Assembly: GCF_001625305.1 (NCBI RefSeq)
Contig: NW_017803047.1
Coordinates: 532,097 to 596,096, forward strand
Source of the DNA: Branchiostoma belcheri
Taxonomy: Eukaryota; Chordata; Leptocardii; Amphioxiformes; Branchiostomatidae
Length of the DNA stretch: 64,000 nucleotides
Direction of reading: 5' to 3'
Part shown: positions 1 to 10,509 of the stretch, in pieces
Numbering within the stretch: position 1 is the first letter of the stretch
Layout: each line of letters begins with the position of its first letter
Made by a program: the position numbers and the translations under genes
Notes under the pieces: generated by a model
The model's input: the letters and a program-made list of their open reading frames with translations, nothing else
Databases searched by the model: none
What the model was told of the DNA's origin: nothing

Positions 1-205
1 CAATAATTTCATGTCTTAATCAGATCATAGACCACCAAATTTTTTTTGCCCTGCAGTGGCATAGTTACTTCTGCATTCGTTGCGTTTTGCTGCAGTGTGA
101 TGTGTTAACGTTGTACAAGAAATACCCCCAAATCGTACATATACAGGGTGCTATATAGACGGTACTGTATGTGCTGAACTTGTTGTGCTCCGCAGTACAA
201 GGGTT
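1..205 (-). repeat. Repeat, inverted copy of 36725-36945
   Basis: CATGTCTTAATCAGATCATAG, TGCCCTGCAGTGGCATAGTT, AAATACCCCCAAAT and ACAGGGTG..ATATAGA..GGTACTGTATGTGC recur in reverse complement near 36725-36945. It occupies the intron or 3' side of phosphatase 1. The family is not recognised. Confidence 0.65.
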
Positions 206-249
206 AAGATTTGTTAAGGTACACTGCTCTACCTGACAGGAATGCCTAC

Positions 250-3200
250 CTCACTTCTGGCATACTCTTCAATGATGTCCTCCCTAGACATGCCCAGACA
301 GGCCATCACCATGGTGACCACAATGCCTGTTCGGTCCTTCCCATGAGCACAGCAGAGGTTGGCAGGCAAGTTCTTGGGATCGCTCAGGAGTTTCAGAGCT
401 GGAAATAAAGAAAGCTGGAAGTTTAATGCAGTAAATGTTAAAAGCTTCTATCTATTACTCAGTAACACTGCTCTACAAGTGCACAATTCACAGAAACAGA
501 AACATATCAGTGTAACAGAGCAAGACACACCCATACTGAGAATATACTACTAGAATATATGTTCTACCGCAGTTAGTAGTCGAATCAGGATCTGAAAATG
601 AGTTTAAAATCCAGACCAGAGCTGGAAATGCTTTTTCTGCATACATTGTACATTGTACCTGAACTGGTGCAGGCAACATAGGCCGTGTTTAAGTGAAGTC
701 ATCCAAGGCGTTATACATGTGGTTTACCCCGAAGCCGGTTTCAAGTGGTTCCATCTGAACGCTCCAAATCACATTGAAAGCGCCTTGATCCCAAGCCACT
801 TCTAGAGGTGGTTTCGAATCGGTTTTCCCGCATCGCGATTTGCGTCTGAACGCAATGTGATTTCAATGTAACTTCGCCTGGTCATGGATTACAGGGTGAT
901 ATTTCTTTATTCATATGCAATACCAACTTTTACGTGGCAGCAACTTAAAGAGCTGCAGTAATGGTCAAATAATGAGTCCGTTCTAGGGCGAGCTTCACCG
1001 CCTCTGGCGGGACCACGTCGGCATTCGGCCGAGATACGCTGGGAGGGGGGCATCAGCAAGCAGGTCGTTGACCTCTGACATTAATAAGATGCTACCTAGT
1101 GTGTTTTCATCAAACAACAATAAATGTACTAGTAGTTTCGGAGAATCGTGATCGGGCACGTTTTAAAAGGAATGTATGGCACGTGGACCAGATGTGAGGA
1201 ATGTGAGTTACCCGAATCGTGGGTTTGGGTGACTTCACATAAACACGGCCATAAAGAATAACATGCACCTGATTTTACTTGCAAGTTTTCTTTCATACTT
1301 CCAGGCTCTGCATACACAAATGTACTTCATAGGTGATAACAGTTAATTTAGCAAATTCAGAAAAGCGTTACATGATGTTTCAGATTAGGGGGATTTGAAA
1401 TTAAGAACTTAGGAAATTACAGAATTCTATAGCATTACCAGCAGTTGATAAAAAGGCTAGTGTTGGCAAGTGTTTGCTAGGGTCAGTCAGGAAACACAAC
1501 ATTTTTTCCTAGGGCCACACCAATTTAATTTGTTGGTTAAAAGATTCGCCCGCTTCATTTTTTTCTGATTTGGAAATAAAAATAAAAATTCAAAACCAAA
1601 TGCAAAATGCTCATGTTTTGCCCTGAACAGTTGAAAACAGTCCTTTTTATCCTAGTTGTTACAGTTATTCCATCTTTCAATGCAGTGGTTCATTGTTTAA
1701 ATTTTGAACCAGCCTGGTGTGTTGACTTCATGGCTCCTATCATACCATTTTGCCCCATAGTAATAGGATGCCTAGGCCTGTTTTTATTTTTATTTTTTTT
1801 ATCGCCCGCCCGCTCCATTGTTTTTCTAGAAAAATCCGTTAACCAAGAAATTAAATTGGTGTGGCCTAGGCCTTTAATAACATACTGTCACTATTAAAAG
1901 ACTGATAAGAACTTGTAACACATACCTGAATATATTGCTCCTTGGCTGAGTTCTACTATGTCTACATACTGCTGGGTCAGGCCTGCTTTGTTCAGTGAGT
2001 TGCGGGCAAAAAACCTGACAAAGTTAATGTAGTGGGTCCAGAAGATGAGATCGTACACGAGGTACATGAGAGAATATAGCTGCATATACCTGCAAAAATA
2101 AACAACATATACCAAAAAATAAACAACATATACCAAAAAATAAACAACATATACCAAAAAATAAACAACATGAAATGGTGAATACATGTAGTACAGAATC
2201 ATCATTGGGGGTGTAGAAATATTCTAGTCAACACGACGAAGGTTAGACATCCAGGGGAATTATGACTCAAGCAACTGGATAGGTTTTGAAACACTTTTGC
2301 ATTCACGAATTTAGCCTTCAGAACACTGGCTGAACACCCCTCGACCATGGTTAGGAGCAGTCCCAATGCAAATTGTTTTATTTGTTATACCAGCAGAAAT
2401 CTAGAGAAGAAAATTAAAGAAAACAAGAAGAAAATCCCTACAAACTTTTTTTTTCTGGTCTTTAAAAACTGGAAACACAGCATTAAATTTTCCTTTTAAA
2501 AGGCCATAGGCCATGTTGATTTGATTTTATGAATGACATCCTCTGGGAAGCCCAAAACTGATGCGAGCATGCATGTGAAAAAAAAAATAGCAAAAAAATA
2601 AAGTTGCTTTCATTATGAAATCTACGTGGTCATGAAGGTGACAAAAGACACTGTGAGTATGTTATGGTATGGTGAACAATATCTTAAAATTCATTTCTTT
2701 ACATTTTCGTCTTTTTGTTTGGTTTTGGCATTCCACGACATTGGTATTGTTTTCCAATATTCCTTTTTGCAACTTATATATTTGCTCATGTTGCAACTGT
2801 TTTGTACGATTTAAAGTATGGTTGAAAACGTCTTTTTTTTTTGAAACGGACAAAAATTAATGCGCGCGTGGATGTCAACATGGCCTTACCATGGAACCCG
2901 TGTGAAGACACTCCAGATGTAATGCATGGTGAAAAAGTTGATAAAGTAGTGAAACCCCCCGGGCTTGACATCTCCGTTGGTCCCCGGTTCCCCGTTGTTG
3001 TAGTACCGGTATCGCAGACCGTTCGCGCGGTCCCCCCTAGCGGGCGGCTTGACTTTCACAACCCGGAAGTCTTCGTCCACGAACTTTGTCTTCCCTTTGA
3101 AGGAGCGGTACTCGTCTACTGAGCGAAAATCGACGATGGAGCGTAGCCCCAGCCTCCGGAAGGTCTCGTAGTCCTTCTCCGTGATCAGGTCTGGGCGGGA

Positions 3201-3314
3201 GGAACGATACAGCCGACCTGGGACAACGGGGCGAAAGTTTGGGAGGGATTTTAGCGGTACCGGCGAATTCTGAGTGATGGTGGCAGCCATTTTGGGTACA
3301 TTGGGCTGTTTCAA
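250..3314 (-). CDS. Y_phosphatase3-type tyrosine phosphatase, paralogue 1 (3' end outside window)
   Basis: Three coding exons are visible: 3314-2890 (start at 3314, or more likely the ATG at 3290, context AAAATGG), 2089-1926 and 398-250. Later exon(s) lie beyond base 1. The N-terminal block LPNFRPVVPGRLYRSSRPD and the downstream IVDFRS strand are typical of the bacterial/protist-like tyrosine phosphatase family Y_phosphatase3. Exon 3 carries the P-loop CCAHGKDRTG, so the CX5R signature is intact, with Cys nucleophile and Arg present. Between them lies a hydrophobic stretch (YLVYDLIFWTHYINFV) that may be a membrane-associating helix. Splice sites are GTAAGG/TTTGCAG and GTATGT/TTTCCAG, and phases agree across all joins. 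The gene is divergent from its paralogue at 4341. Expected activity is phosphotyrosine (possibly phosphoinositide) hydrolysis; the substrate is unknown. A MITE abuts the first donor. Confidence 0.85.
681..1250. mobile_element. MITE, GGCCGTGTTT family, full copy
   Basis: 570 bp, with the ends GGCCGTGTTTAAGTGAAGTCA and its inverse GTGACTTCACATAAACACGGCC (split here by small changes). It is flanked by ATA on both sides (3-bp target duplication). It lies in the last visible intron of phosphatase 1. Related copies are at 13734 and 23712. Confidence 0.8.
1513..1866. mobile_element. Harbinger-like MITE, GGCCACACC family, copy 1
   Basis: The ends GGCCACACCAATTTAATTTG and the inverse (AAATTGGTGTGGCC) are flanked by TAG on both sides. 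The interior carries the shared blocks CATGGCTCCTATC and CCCTGAACAGTTGAAAACAG. Confidence 0.85.
2096..2175. repeat. 21-bp tandem repeat
   Basis: Four copies of a unit containing AAACAACATATACCAAAAAAT with a period of 21 bases, directly upstream of phosphatase 1 exon 2 on the minus strand. It borders the acceptor region (A-rich on the plus strand). Confidence 0.8.
2509..2885. mobile_element. MITE of the GATGACATC group abutting a splice donor
   Basis: The ends GGCCATGTTGATTTGATT and GATGTCAACATGGCC are inverse, and the interior matches 14426-14782 in inverted orientation (ATGAAATCTACGTGGTCATGA; TTGCTCAT). Flanks are ATA and TTA, a one-base mismatch. The right end lies against the donor of phosphatase 1 exon 1. 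Confidence 0.75.
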
Positions 3315-3834
3315 AAATCACGGAGGGGTAGAAGACATAGATTTGGAATGAAGGTTGAAGAGGCTGGACTAAATGACTAGAAACGATAGCTTAGGACATT
3401 GAAAGAATAATGGTGATTGATCATAGAGAAATTGTCTATGACATACGGCGATTAGATACTATAAACTCAATAGAAAAGGAAGGAGCTAAAAGAGTATGAC
3501 TCGAACTGTACCCCCTTTGTTTCGTGGGACGGTCCACGCCCTGTGATCTTAGTGGACGATTCCATTTCTTCAACGGAGGGTCCACGTTAACATGTTCTCA
3601 AGTGCGATGAAGCGAACCAACGCTAACAAGGCTGGACTCCAGGCCAACAACAGAAGGCTTGTAATCAAGTAGAACTCGTTTTATAACGTGTTCAGATTTT
3701 CTGGCCTGCGTGGAAAAAGATTATGTCGAGCATGGATAATGTTTAACTTAAAGGATCAATGTTTAAAGGTCACGATGGTTCATTTCATGGTGGAGAATAG
3801 CACATGCAAGAGGCTTTAGAGGTAAATTCTTGTT

Positions 3835-4327
3835 ACCTCCATGAAAAATGGAGGTATTGTTTGTTGTATTGGCGCGTCTGTCTATGTGTGTGTGTGTGTG
3901 TGTCTGTCTGTCTGTGTGGTGTGTGTTTGTGTTTCCGCACATTTGTAGTCAGCATAACTTCAAAACACCTTTATGGATTGTGATGATATTTGATACGTTA
4001 GTAGGTCTTAGGAAGTCAAAGGTCAAGGTCAAATATTGGCCTCCTGGTGGATGACCTTGGTACTGCAGCAGAACTTCCAGTTTTTGTATCTTTTGTCCTT
4101 AACATGATATGGTCTTGGATTTTTTGTGACAGATAGATTTTCCTGTCAGCAATAAGTGGTGTAAGTTTGGTCCCCCTAGCAGCTTGTTTTGGAACTGCAG
4201 GTTAGTTTCTCGTTAAAAGTTCTTTTAAAGCAGATAAGTCAAGAAAGGAACAACGTAGTTTCATTATCTTTGGTGTATAGGCTTATAGAGAGATCATGTA
4301 CATAAACTCTACATATTTCATGGAGGT
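3835..4327. repeat. Dispersed repeat beginning ACCTCCATGAAAAATGGAGG
   Basis: It starts with a small palindrome (ACCTCCATGAAAAATGGAGGT), has a GT/CT-rich stretch at 3882-3930 and ends with TTTCATGGAGGTAT. A related segment with the same head and the block CTGTCTGTGTG is at 26989-27420. It fills the space between the two phosphatase genes. Confidence 0.6.
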
Positions 4328-4340
4328 ATGAGATCTCCGA

Positions 4341-7300
4341 ATGCTTGTTTTCAATAGAATGACCTACATGGAGTTTCAATCCCTCCCCAACTTCCGTTCC
4401 GTGGTACCAGAGAAGCTGTACCGCAGCTCAAATGTTGACAACGTCACACAAAAAGACGCCGACCAACTGTCACGTCTGGGCATCAAAACCATCCTCGACC
4501 TGCGCTCCATGGCAGAATTCGACGAATCCAGCGCCCCTAGGCTACTGGATAACACATTTCAGGTTCGTGTCACTAGTTTCATCAGGCCACACCAATTTAA
4601 TATGTTGGTTCTCAGATTTTTCCAGAAAAAATATGAAGCGACAGGGCGAAAAAATAAAAATAAAAACAGGCCTAGGCATCCTATTATGGCCCAAAATGGT
4701 ACAATAGGAGCCATGAAGTCAACACACCAGGCTGGTTCAAGATGTAAACAATCGTCATTATTATGAATTTTGAACTTTTAATGATACCACTGCATTGATT
4801 GATGGAAAAAAATGTAACAAGTAGGACTCTTTTTACACAACTAAGTCTTTTACTCAGCCGACGTTTCGACGACCGTCTGTCTCCTTCCTCAGGGCAATTC
4901 TGACTGGTTCACATGGCATTGCAGCACAGGTGTCGCTGCTACAGATGCATTCACCAGTTTCCCATCCCCAGAATGCAATGCAAAAACAGGGGGTCTAAAC
5001 TCATTTGCATAGGACAGGAAGGTTGAATCTGACAACAAATAGAGAATTAATTTTTTTGAATATGTGGTTTGTAACGTTATAGTGGTAACGCTATACTGAT
5101 GCTGTAACAAACCACATGTTCCGCAAAAACTTCATTCTCTATTTGTTGTCAGATTCGTCCTGTAGTAATTTAATTAATGTTGAGCATAAAATGCCCCAAC
5201 ACCTCAAAACACAGTGAAAAGCAAGCTGTTTAACGTGACACCAGGATCATTCCGATGCCTTCCTGTCCTATGCAAATGAGTTTAGACCCCCTGTTTTTGC
5301 ATTGCATTCTGGGAATGGGAAACTGGTGAATTCCCAAATGTGCAAACGTCGGCTGAATAAAAGTCTTGGTTGTGTGAAAAGAGTCTCTTCACTCCGTATT
5401 TCAGGTTGTTTCGGTGGAGGTACAACAGCGCAAACCTCAGCCACCAGAGCTCCATTTTAAAGCCAACAAGGCGGGGCCACGCCAAGACAAGAGGCACTAC
5501 TTTGTCAGCTGCTACGACAGACAGTATTTTACGGGAGCGCTACAGCGAAGGCCCTGGTACCAAAAGATCTACATCATTATCACTATGATCCTGGCTTGGC
5601 TCGTAGACACGGCTCTACGTACAAACAGGAAGTATTTGAAAAAGGCGACAGTGAGCGTTGTACTTTCCGGGGACCAAGGGATACTTCAGTGGTACAAAGA
5701 CATGGTAGACTTTTCTGCTGGAAGCATGTTTGCAGGTAAAAATGCAGTACATATCATCAAGAACTTTGAACTTTCTTGATGTCATGATCTTTATTTATAG
5801 GCCAAATCTTATGCTTGTTTCTTTTAGCACTTAGATGGCACCCAATGCAATTTCAGGGCAGCGAAATTTTATTTTCAATGTCAATCTTCTGCCCATTCCT
5901 TTAATGCTCTAGTAGTAAGTTGAATCAATCCTATCCAGTATAGCACACTGATATCTGTGTGACAAAAATGTGATGTCACTGACGAAAAACTGTTGCTCTC
6001 TATCATAAATAGCTGTACATATACCTCCCTAGCCTATTCATGTCTAGGGTGGCAATGTACAGCATCATCTCAAAGTAGATGTAAAGGAACATATCTATAA
6101 TCATTTCCAAGCACATGTAGGGTGGTAAATGTAAGAGTTATCTCCAAGCAGATGTTGGTGGCATCCATGATCTATTGAGTCATCTTCAAGCAGGTGCAAG
6201 GTTGCATATGTCAGAGGAACAACTATCACACTGATACCGTGCCGAAATGCCAGCTTTTTGCAAAAGCACTTGTTTTGTTGTCCTGACATTTCATTGGATG
6301 CCTATAAACCTGTTTGGATTAAAAATTAACCAGCTGGTAAAGCTAGTTGACTGTATGCAGTCTCTTCTAACTTACAGTATTTGCTTTCCAAACTCTGGTT
6401 TTCTACTTATTTAGCTCTGAAGATTGTATCAGACCCCCAAAACCAACCAGCTATAGTCTGCTGCGCACATGGGAAAGACAGGACAGCTATCGTCACCGCC
6501 TTGGTACAAGGGATGCTGGGAAGAAAGAAAGATGACATCATTGAGGACTATCACAAATCTGAGGTCAGTGTGTGCTTATTTGATCTACTAGAGACAGCAT
6601 TGAAATGTAAGTTAACATTTAGTAGCCAGGGCTTTGACTAACCCTGTCCTTAGTGCTGAATCTGAAATCCCTTAGTTATGTTTACTGAAGGAAAACATAT
6701 TGTTTTTTTGCTCTATTTCTTCTTCTTCTGTTCCAAACACTAACCTTTGACCTGGCCAATGGCCTCTTTTGTCTGTCACCATAGTAACTGGTGTTGGGTT
6801 ACATAATGTTGCAATTTCATAGTAGGCATTTAGACTCTTGCCACCATATACGTACATGTATGTGAATGTGTTTGAGTAAAAATTAACAGAGCAGACCATA
6901 TAGACCATATCCGAAGGTAAACATTATGCATTTGCTTTGCAAATCTTACTTTTCTAGCAATGTTAAGTTTCGCTCAGGTTCTTCTTCTCTAAACCCGTAA
7001 GGTCAATGACCTGATGGCTATTACCATGTTATCTGGCGAGGTAGCAGACACCCCTTGTGTAGCAAGTTGAAGGGGGTGGTTACCATACATATGAATGTGT
7101 TGTAGTAACATTAAACAGGACAGTATACGTAGTTTGTTTGGCTAGACCATGTTTTATAAATGTTGTCTTTCTAGTCTTTCATTGGATTTTTTAAACTTCT
7201 CCCTACTGCCTAACTCTGTAACCTGGAAATTGGTACCCTACAGCCACTTTAGTGTACTAAAGGTTGAAATAGGACATCAAAGTGAACATGGAAAAAATAA

Positions 7301-8760
7301 ACTTGTAATGTTAGCAACGGAAAATAACTGATTTTAAGAATCCAGGCTGTTATATTTAGCCATTCTCATGGTGAAGTGTAAAAGACAAAAAAGTCACTAA
7401 TATACTCTGTAAAAGCAAACATTGTTACATTTGGTAGACAGTATTACTACTATTGTTTTTTTCCACAGGAAGGGTTGAAATCATTGTACCAGAAGATGTA
7501 CAATGATATTTGTGAGACGTACGGAGTACCAGAGTCCTACCTTTATGCCCGCAAGGAAACCATGCAACAACTCCTACAGTACATTGATCAGAAGTATGTC
7601 ATCTATGGTTAGAAGTCTATGGCAGGGTTCGAAATTATAAAGGTTGCCCAATGGCCACTGACTACAAAAATTCAGGCTGGGACAACTAAAAATACACTTT
7701 TGGACATTTTTGGGACAATAGAAAAATAATCAACATCAGAATGTCAGCCCTTCTTTTGTTTATCAGGCACTCATCCCGACTTTTGGATCAGGAAAAGTAC
7801 CCCCAAATTTCCTGTCTACTCTGCAATTATAATGTGCCTGGGAGTGAACATAAGTTGACTTCAAGTTGAAGTCATACAATACTTCCCAAAAACAGATTGG
7901 GACAGTTCATCCTCATGTCAGGAAAACTGAAATTTATTTTTGTGACAGTGCTGGGACAATAGGAAGTTAATTTTGAGCCCTGCTACCTTTGTTTGTTTGT
8001 TTATTGGTTCGCATATATTTAATAACAATAAAATGAACATATTACTGACAGTAAAATAAAATGCTGGGGAAAGATATGAAGCCATAGTGGCTTGTCTAGG
8101 ATCTTCCCCGACAAAATTAATTAACAACTGAAATAATGCTAACAAATCAAATGGTGATAATAAATAACAATAGGTAATTAATAAATTTGATCAATATGAT
8201 CAAAATGATAATAGTAACAAAACAAATAGTAACATGAATAACAAAAGTGATTGATAAATAACGCTAATTAGAAATGATATGTTAAAAACTATAACTTTAA
8301 CGTTAACAGAACTTTAACTGCAGTACAGACATTGGCAGAATTGAAGCAATAACTCAAGAAAATAAATGAATTTTAAAGAGAAACGGAAATTCAAACTTAT
8401 ACAGATGAAATCAAAGTAATAAGAAATCAAATGTCGGTGGGAAAGAAAAGTAGGTGATTTTAAAGATTTCGTTTAAAGCTAATTATTGATGTTAAACATT
8501 TTAGGTGGAGCGGGAGATTATTCCAAGTTGTTATACATTTGAATGTGTGTACCTTTATAATATTTTGCAACACACGTTTGTCATTTGTCTTTTCAATTGT
8601 TGGATGAAACAGTAAGAGGCTCCCTATCATGAGCTGAAAATCATCAAGCCAAAACTTCACTATTTGCTTCCACAGGTATGGCTCTGTGGAATCCTACCTG
8701 CTGTCCATCGGTTTCTCCATGCAGGATTTGGATGAGATGAGGAGAAATATGCAGGGATAA
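4341..8760 (+). CDS. Y_phosphatase3-type tyrosine phosphatase, paralogue 2 (complete)
   Basis: Five exons join in frame: 4341-4562, 5405-5735, 6415-6563, 7469-7593 and 8676-8760 (stop TAA), giving about 303 aa. All introns are GT-AG. An alternative start at 4368 (MEFQSLPNF) keeps the whole domain. Exon 1 has the family block LPNFRSVVPEKLYRSSNVD. Exon 2 has a hydrophobic stretch, YIIITMILAWLVDTA. Exon 3 has the catalytic loop CCAHGKDRTA (CX5R), and exons 4-5 give the helical end with YGVPESYL and YGSVESYLLSIGFS. The exon 2/3 boundary matches paralogue 1 exactly (phase 1 before ALK). The intron after TFQ is absent from paralogue 1, and the intron of paralogue 1 at PW/Y is absent here. Intron 1 is almost wholly transposon. 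The function is a predicted tyrosine phosphatase with unknown substrate. Confidence 0.9.
4585..4824. mobile_element. Harbinger-like MITE, GGCCACACC family, truncated
   Basis: The left end GGCCACACCAATTTAAT and interior blocks (GCGACAGGGCGAAAAAATAA, CCATGAAGTCAACA) are present. The right half is missing where the foldback element at 4825 begins. It lies in intron 1 of phosphatase 2, 22 bases from the donor. Confidence 0.8.
4825..5386. mobile_element. Foldback element with long imperfect inverted arms
   Basis: Outer arms: GACTCTTTTTACACAAC..AAGTCTTTTACTCAGCCGACGTTT at the left and the inverse at 5345-5386. Inner arms: GGGGGTCTAAACTCATTTGC and TGACAACAAATAGAGAAT at the left, with inverses at 5130-5300. 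Together with the neighbouring MITE it makes up nearly the whole of intron 1. Confidence 0.75.
7985..8660 (-). mobile_element. LINE 3' fragment (non-LTR reverse transcriptase tail)
   Basis: On the minus strand the segment TTWNNLPLHLKCLTSIISFKRN is typical of the C-terminus of CR1/L2-like reverse transcriptases. It is followed by an AT-rich 3' region. It lies in the last intron of phosphatase 2. Confidence 0.6.
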
Positions 8761-8878
8761 CAGACTGACTTTACTTTACCTCTTGAACAATCATGGAGAG
8801 GTCAAATTTCCGAAAATAATTTCATCTGATTGGTGAAACATAGGATATTGGGGGTTTTCAATTTACATACATATATTA

Positions 8879-9251
8879 GGCCACACCAATTTAATTTGTT
8901 GGTTCTTGGATTCGCCTCTTCATTTTTTTTCTGCTTTGCAAAAAAAAAAAAGATTCTGGCTCTAAATCAACTCAAAAATGCTCATATTTTGCCCCCAACA
9001 GTTGAGGAAAGTTTTTTTTCTTCCTACTTGTTACAGTTTTTCCATCTATCAATGTATGATAGATGGTTTGATTAAAATTTCCAAATTCATTGTTTGAAAT
9101 ATTAACCCAGCCTTTTGTGTTGACTTCATGGCTCCTATCGTAGCATTTGGGGCTGGAATAGGATGCCCAGAGCTGTTTTTATTTTTTTCACCCTGTTGCT
9201 TCATATTTTTTCGGAAAAAAAATCCGAGAACCAACTTAAATAGGTGTGGCC
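8879..9251. mobile_element. Harbinger-like MITE, GGCCACACC family, copy 2
   Basis: Complete inverted ends flanked by TTA on both sides. It starts 118 bases after the phosphatase 2 stop codon, so it probably contributes to the 3' UTR or flank. Confidence 0.85.
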
Positions 9252-9254
9252 TTA

Positions 9255-10100
9255 TATACTAGTAGGTATAGAAGCAGTACTGACTCCAGTCAAAGTGTTT
9301 TAAGGAGGGTGTGTAATAGACATCAAAACATAATTAAGCAGGTGAGAGTCTATACCAGTTGTGTAAAACAAAACCCCAATATATTCTTGGAATAATGGTA
9401 CTGTCAACGTAAAATCTGCTACACATTTTTTGTGATCAGAATATCCTTAGATTATTTTTACTAGAGAGACGATCTTTGTAAAAAAAACTTATAGTGCAAT
9501 GTACCATGTTTTTGAAGATGCCGATGCAAATAGATGCAATGCAAATAATATTCATACATTGAATTTGATAGCTGTATGTATGTAGGTCGAAACACTTGTA
9601 TCATCTTATATGTGACTGTTATCATAGGACAGATAACGATGCAGCCAAAGAAATACATATTGGAATTGGGAAGCCATTTAATGTCAGTGCAGAATTCCAT
9701 CTTCCAACTTTTTTTTGTTATTGTTTTAGAATAAACAAAGTACTCAATGTTGATGTTTTTTACCACAAAACCATACTTTGTCTATTGTATAATCTTCCTG
9801 AACTACTTTTTAGTAAAAGTAACATTAAATGTAAATGTAAATGTAAATAGAACGATTAAAAAATAACAGATCTGTCTAAATACAATGTAGTTTATACAGA
9901 GTAAACAAAGGATACACTTGGCACATGGATTCCAAAATCACTACATTTGATTAAACTATTTCCTTAAACTTAAATTTGTTGTCTGTTTATGTGTGTTTGA
10001 CATCTTGTATTTCAATTATAATTGGAAGTGTGAGGTACTGCAGTATTATGTTCTTCCTAATTGTTAAGGTGGTAAAACAACAGTAATTTTCCTAGGTCAA
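9255..10100. other. Gene-free stretch between phosphatase 2 and WDR12
   Basis: No exon with matching splice sites was found. The only structure seen is an (AAATGT) run at 9824-9848, which resembles a LINE tail. Confidence 0.5.
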
Positions 10101-10103
10101 TTA

Positions 10104-10466
10104 GGCCACACCAATTTAATTTCTTGGTTAATGGACTCGCCCGCTTCATTTTTTTCTGATTTGCAAAAAAAAAAAAAATTCAGAATCAACTGCAAAATGG
10201 TCATATTTTGTCCTGAACAGTTGAAAACAGTTCTTTTCTTCCTACTTGTTACAGTTATTCCATCTTTTAATGCAATGGTATCATTAAAAGTTCAAAATTT
10301 ATTGTTTAAATTTTGAACCAGTCTGATGTGTTGGCCTGGCTCCTATCGTACCATAATAGCCATAATAGGATGCCTAGGCCTGTCTTCATTTTCATTTTTT
10401 TTTGCCCGCCCGCTGCATTTTCTTTGTAGAAAAATCTGTTAACCAAGAAATTAAATTGGTGTGGCC
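10104..10466. mobile_element. Harbinger-like MITE, GGCCACACC family, copy 3
   Basis: Complete inverted ends flanked by TTA on both sides. Its edge is 43 bases from the WDR12 stop codon (10510), so it should lie in or near the WDR12 3' UTR. Confidence 0.85.
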
Positions 10467-10509
10467 TTAGAATACCTCATTAGTATTTTCTTTACTTGAT
10501 AGTGTCCCC

